NCBI GenBank assembly: GCA_947628725.1
Contig: CANRAQ010000017.1
Span: 1-16,770 of the forward strand
Direction of reading: 5' to 3'
Length of the DNA stretch: 16,770 nucleotides
DNA from: an uncultured Bacilli bacterium
GTDB taxonomy: Bacteria > Bacillota_I > Bacilli_A > RF39 > UBA660
Part shown: positions 14,122 through 16,770 of the stretch, piece after piece
Position numbering within the stretch: the first letter of the stretch is position 1
How the letters are laid out: each line of letters begins with the position of its first letter
Translations under genes and position numbers: made by a program
Notes under the pieces: model-generated
What the model was told of the DNA's origin: nothing
Databases searched by the model: none
Seen by the model: the letters and a program-made list of their open reading frames with translations, nothing else

Positions 14122-14962
14122 TGTTCTTCACCTTATAAATTGTACTTTTATTTAAGAAACCTTTATCAGTATTTAAGCAACTATCAATCTTTTCTTTATA
14201 TTCTAAAACATTATCTTCATTAACAGTTTTAAATAATTTTATAATTTCTATAAAAAGGTTTATATCTATATTAAAACTATTCAAAACTACATAGTCTACA
14301 TTTACTTTTAAATACTCATCTATCCCATTTAATATATGTGATGAGTAACAAATAGTTCCTATTTCATTATCAATTATAGGATAACAATTTTCTTCTTTTT
14401 CAATATAATTAATTTTAGAATCATCTTTTAATGAAAAGTTATTTAAATAATTCTTGACTATGTGCCTTTTAGATGCAAACATAGGTAGATATCCAAACAA
14501 ATTTAACATTAATTTGCTATTAGTATTTTTTGAAATATCATTTACTTCATCTATAGTTATATCACTAGATAAATATGTGTATTTAGCGCCCATATCATTC
14601 CAAAAATTTATTGTATCATAGTTAGTAGTAAAATGTTCTTGTGACCACACTAATTCATAATTTAAATTTAGATTATTAAATATATTAAGTAAACCTATAT
14701 CATAAAATATTACACCTTTTATATTATAGTTGTTAAGTTCTATTAGAATATTTCTTACTAAATCTAGTTCACAATTATTTAAATTTTTATTTATAGCAAC
14801 AAAGATTTCCTTAGTTTTATATTTATCTAATATACTTAAATCATTTATCTCTAAATTAATATTAATACTTAAATTTTTTATTCCAATTATAAATCCATCT
14901 ATAATATTTAATGATTTATCTATTTCTTCAAAACTAGATGGAATTGTTATAATTTTTTTCAT
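14111..14962 (-). CDS. trhP1: U32-family-like tRNA hydroxylation partner TrhP1 (YrrN type)
   Basis: A 283-residue degenerate U32-like protein without the cysteine cluster of its neighbour. Weak but consistent family features: an alternating strand-helix TIM-like layout, YELVWSQEHFTTNYDTINFWNDMGA matching the S-T-Q-A region of full U32 proteins, LMLNLFGYLPMFASKRHIVKNY, and IDNEIGTICYSSHILNGIDEY. In B. subtilis yrrN lies directly before yrrO and both are needed for hydroxylation of U34, so this gene is assigned mainly by position and these motifs. Its end overlaps trhP2 by 11 bases. The ATG at 14962 has AGGTG seven bases upstream. The sequence is unusually rich in Asn and Ile. Confidence 0.8.
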   Translation of the reverse strand: MKKIITIPSSFEEIDKSLNIIDGFIIGIKNLSININLEINDLSILDKYKTKEIFVAINKNLNNCELDLVRNILIELNNYNIKGVIFYDIGLLNIFNNLNLNYELVWSQEHFTTNYDTINFWNDMGAKYTYLSSDITIDEVNDISKNTNSKLMLNLFGYLPMFASKRHIVKNYLNNFSLKDDSKINYIEKEENCYPIIDNEIGTICYSSHILNGIDEYLKVNVDYVVLNSFNIDINLFIEIIKLFKTVNEDNVLEYKEKIDSCLNTDKGFLNKSTIYKVKNNEK

Positions 14963-14976
14963 ACATCATCACCTAG

Positions 14977-15000
14977 AAAAAAAGCGTCCTAAGACGCCTT
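14977..15000 (-). terminator. Intrinsic terminator between the cysteine-rich protein gene and trhP1
   Basis: Minus strand: AAGGCGTC, loop TTAG, GACGCTTT and a run of seven T. This is the most GC-rich stem in the window. It ends the pduL transcript 14 bases before the trhP1 start and overlaps the start region of the trhP1 promoter. Confidence 0.85.
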
Positions 15001-15001
15001 A

Positions 15002-15030
15002 ATATTAGCATATAATATGCATTTTGTCAA
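15002..15030 (-). promoter_or_regulatory. Promoter of trhP1-trhP2
   Basis: Minus strand: perfect TTGACA (15030-15025), 17-base spacer, TAATAT (15007-15002) preceded by TGC. The predicted transcript start, near 14995, falls within the 5' arm of the terminator hairpin, so a transcript started here cannot form the whole stem. Confidence 0.7.
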
Positions 15031-15034
15031 TCGA

Positions 15035-16120
15035 CTATTTTTCATCCTCAGGACATGTCTGTGCACTATTAATATTATTTAAATAATGACATTCATATCT
15101 ACCGTTTACATTTGTTTTAAAATATTCACTACCATCACATTTATTGTTAATAAAGCAACTTAAGCAATCTCCTATTGATCCAGTTTCTGAACTGTCAGCA
15201 ACCTTAAATATTACAAATTGTACTATGCTTATTACAAAGAATACCATACCTGCTGCAATAACTCTTCTTTTTAAACCTTGAGTTGCTTTTTGCATCTCAT
15301 CTTCTTTTGATGCCATTATTGCCTTAACTAATGAAATTATACTTACGATTATTAAGACTATTGGAGTTACAATTTTAAGAAAATTGATTAAAAAACTAGT
15401 AATTGGAGGTATCTTACTTGGTATGTCGAACGCATCTCCACACTTTACGTACTGTAAGTTATCTACATTACAGTATCCACCACCTTTGTTGACCCAAATG
15501 CATGAAAATTGTCCATTTCCCTCTTTACAAGAACCTTCATCTTTTATATCAAAGCATGAATTTATATTTGGTTTTTCCTCACTAGGTTTATCAGGTTCAT
15601 CAGGCTTTTGATTTGGTTTTATGCCACATTCTCCTTTTTTATAACCCCCATATTTAAATATAGAACCATCTACATACTCCCCTTTATAATTTCCAGCAAT
15701 TGGAAAACACTTATCACTGATATTTGTATTATTTTTATTGCATACCCAATATTTTCCAGTATCATCTTGTAAAAATGTTAAATCATCCATAAATAAATAA
15801 TAAGGCATAATAGTTGAATCATAAAATACAAGAAATTGTATATGATTTTTAACATATTCCTTATCAATTGTACTATAATCGCTAGGTAAATCATTACTAG
15901 ATGAATTTGTTACTAAATTGAATCCAATAAAGCTAGTATCAGAATTAGAAGCTCCTTCTATATAGACATCTGGGATAGTGTGAAATTTATCTCCCTCTTT
16001 CATATATATACATCCATCATTTATGGTAACATAATTTTCTGCATTTACATTAGCAGTTAATGTGGTGAAAACAATAAATGCAGTAACAAAAAGTAAATTG
16101 TATTTTATAAATTTCCTCAT
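15035..16120 (-). CDS. Secreted cysteine-rich protein with a VirB2/TrbC-like two-helix membrane module
   Basis: Not recognised as a named gene. The 361-residue protein has a signal peptide (about 1-27, cleavage after NVNA), an extracellular part with scattered cysteines (37, 127, 138, 165, 189, 198, 207, 217, 227), a Pro/Glu/Lys linker near 168-185, and two membrane helices at about 241-267 and 286-308 joined by a charged loop with KAIMASKEDEMQKATQGLKRR. That hairpin, starting PITSFLINFLKIVTPIVLIIV, resembles the VirB2/TrbC pilin-like module found in type IV secretion and in many Bacillota proteins; this resemblance is from memory. A last extracellular tail holds five more cysteines. The start overlaps the pduL stop by ATGA, with AGGAG upstream. 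A terminator follows. Confidence 0.75.
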   Translation of the reverse strand: MRKFIKYNLLFVTAFIVFTTLTANVNAENYVTINDGCIYMKEGDKFHTIPDVYIEGASNSDTSFIGFNLVTNSSSNDLPSDYSTIDKEYVKNHIQFLVFYDSTIMPYYLFMDDLTFLQDDTGKYWVCNKNNTNISDKCFPIAGNYKGEYVDGSIFKYGGYKKGECGIKPNQKPDEPDKPSEEKPNINSCFDIKDEGSCKEGNGQFSCIWVNKGGGYCNVDNLQYVKCGDAFDIPSKIPPITSFLINFLKIVTPIVLIIVSIISLVKAIMASKEDEMQKATQGLKRRVIAAGMVFFVISIVQFVIFKVADSSETGSIGDCLSCFINNKCDGSEYFKTNVNGRYECHYLNNINSAQTCPEDEK

Positions 16121-16677
16121 AATATTTCTCCTATATCTCCATTTTTTATTAAATGAGCATTGGCATCATCTGTATCTAAATGTAATTCAAAGTAAGCATT
16201 ATCACTATATTTTAAATATACATTTGTTATTATTCCACCTTTTTTTCCATTAAGTTTCACATTAACAGTTTCTTTTCCTTCTAGTCCGTATGCCTTAGCA
16301 TGTTCTTTGGTTAAATGGATGTGTCTAGTTGGAATTATACAACAATTTTTTACAAGTAATTCTCCACATGGACCTATCAATGTTACAGTCCCACTTTCTT
16401 CTAAATCCCCTGAATTCCTAATTGGAGGATCTAAATTAAGTTTATATGCATCTGTCTTACTAATTTCAACTTGAGTATAATTTCTAAATGGTCCTAGAAC
16501 TCTAACTTTTTCTATTTCGCCATCATCAGTTTTAACTGTGACAAATTGATTAGAGGCAAATTCACCTGGTTGGTTTAAGTCTCTAACTTTTTCTAATTCT
16601 ATATTTCCAAAAAGTATTTGATAATTTTCACGAGTTATATGAACATGTCTATTAGATACACCTATACTAACCATCAT
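16117..16677 (-). CDS. pduL: PduL-type phosphate acyltransferase (phosphotransacylase)
   Basis: PduL enzymes interconvert acyl-CoA and acyl phosphate and can replace Pta in acetate metabolism. The 186-residue protein carries both beta-barrel halves with their metal motifs: GVSNRHVH (His11, His13), LGPFRNYTQVEISKTDA, PPIRNSGDL, PTRHIH (His119, His121) and ELHLDTDDAN (His166). It lacks the N-terminal extension that targets PduL to microcompartments, and no shell gene is near, so it is probably a free cytoplasmic enzyme. I start it at the ATG at 16677 with AGGTG six bases upstream; an ATG at 16674 is equally possible and the GTG at 16686 is part of the ribosome site. No acetate kinase gene is seen here. 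Confidence 0.93.
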   Translation of the reverse strand: MMVSIGVSNRHVHITRENYQILFGNIELEKVRDLNQPGEFASNQFVTVKTDDGEIEKVRVLGPFRNYTQVEISKTDAYKLNLDPPIRNSGDLEESGTVTLIGPCGELLVKNCCIIPTRHIHLTKEHAKAYGLEGKETVNVKLNGKKGGIITNVYLKYSDNAYFELHLDTDDANAHLIKNGDIGEIL

Positions 16678-16693
16678 GCTTATCACCTACCTA

Positions 16694-16702
16694 ATTATAT
16701 CA
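16694..16702 (-). promoter_or_regulatory. Probable promoter of pduL (extended -10)
   Basis: Minus strand: TATAAT (16699-16694) preceded by TGA. The -35 region at 17-base spacing (TTTTAA) is weak. The start codon is 17 bases downstream. Confidence 0.55.
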
Positions 16703-16747
16703 TATTTTTATAGTTTTTAAAATATATTTTAATGAAAGGATGAGTTT

Positions 16748-16770
16748 ATGAATAATAATTATTTAAATAA
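16748..16770 (+). CDS. Start of a divergent gene, cut by window edge
   Basis: An ATG at 16748 has AAAGGATGAG upstream at good spacing and is followed by seven open codons (MNNNYLN) to the window end. It is divergent from pduL. Nothing can be said about function; the call rests on the ribosome site alone. Confidence 0.4.

Noticed and set aside
8446..16120. Mycoplasma-type code with TGA as tryptophan
   Set aside because: TGA ends miaA, the hydrolase and pduL at normal lengths and forms ATGA overlaps; tryptophan in conserved motifs is encoded by TGG.
1..16770. tRNA genes, CRISPR arrays, insertion sequences, attachment sites
   Set aside because: No cloverleaf-like sequence, repeated spacer array, transposase or integrase frame was seen in the genes or in the short intergenic gaps.

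Overview
The window is strongly AT-rich (roughly three quarters A+T by eye) and carries almost only housekeeping genes, nearly all on the minus strand. Gene content and order (rimP-nusA-rnpM-infB-rbfA; trhP1-trhP2-greA; queA, miaA, recD2) point to a low-GC Bacillota, plausibly an uncultured reduced lineage close to Mollicutes/Bacilli. TGA is used as a stop at sensible gene ends (miaA, pduL, the hydrolase), so the Mycoplasma code is not in use. I see no tRNA, rRNA, CRISPR array, insertion sequence or prophage.

Region 1 (1-5154, minus): the classical nusA-infB operon, read from a promoter near 5140 through a leader hairpin into rimP, nusA, rnpM (ylxR), two dCMP/cytidine-deaminase-family genes, infB and rbfA (cut by the window edge). 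Departures from the usual operon are a RimP that lacks its C-terminal domain, a NusA with an acidic insert of about 45 residues, and two deaminase genes where ylxQ normally sits.

Region 2 (5162-5959, plus): one divergent gene for a CPBP-family intramembrane protease, ended by a bidirectional terminator shared with region 3.

Region 3 (5970-11384, minus): queA, then a frameshifted gene for a putative zinc metalloprotease whose HExxH motif lies between the two obvious ORFs, then miaA, recD2 and an unannotated 51-residue membrane protein. Two of these genes modify tRNA.

Region 4 (11396-12351, minus): an alpha/beta hydrolase translationally coupled by an ATGA overlap to a 55-residue basic protein, with its own promoter and terminator.

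Region 5 (12353-15030, minus): trhP1 and trhP2 (tRNA U34 hydroxylation, YrrN/YrrO type) followed by greA, which has its own strong promoter. This matches the B. subtilis yrrN-yrrO-(udk)-greA order without udk.

Region 6 (15035-16702, minus): a PduL-type phosphotransacylase overlapping by ATGA a secreted, cysteine-rich protein with a VirB2/TrbC-like two-helix membrane module. A divergent plus-strand gene begins at 16748 and leaves the window.

Two recurrent signals help place gene starts: Shine-Dalgarno sites are mostly GGTG-type, and six of seven promoters I could place carry an extended -10 (TGnTATAAT-like).
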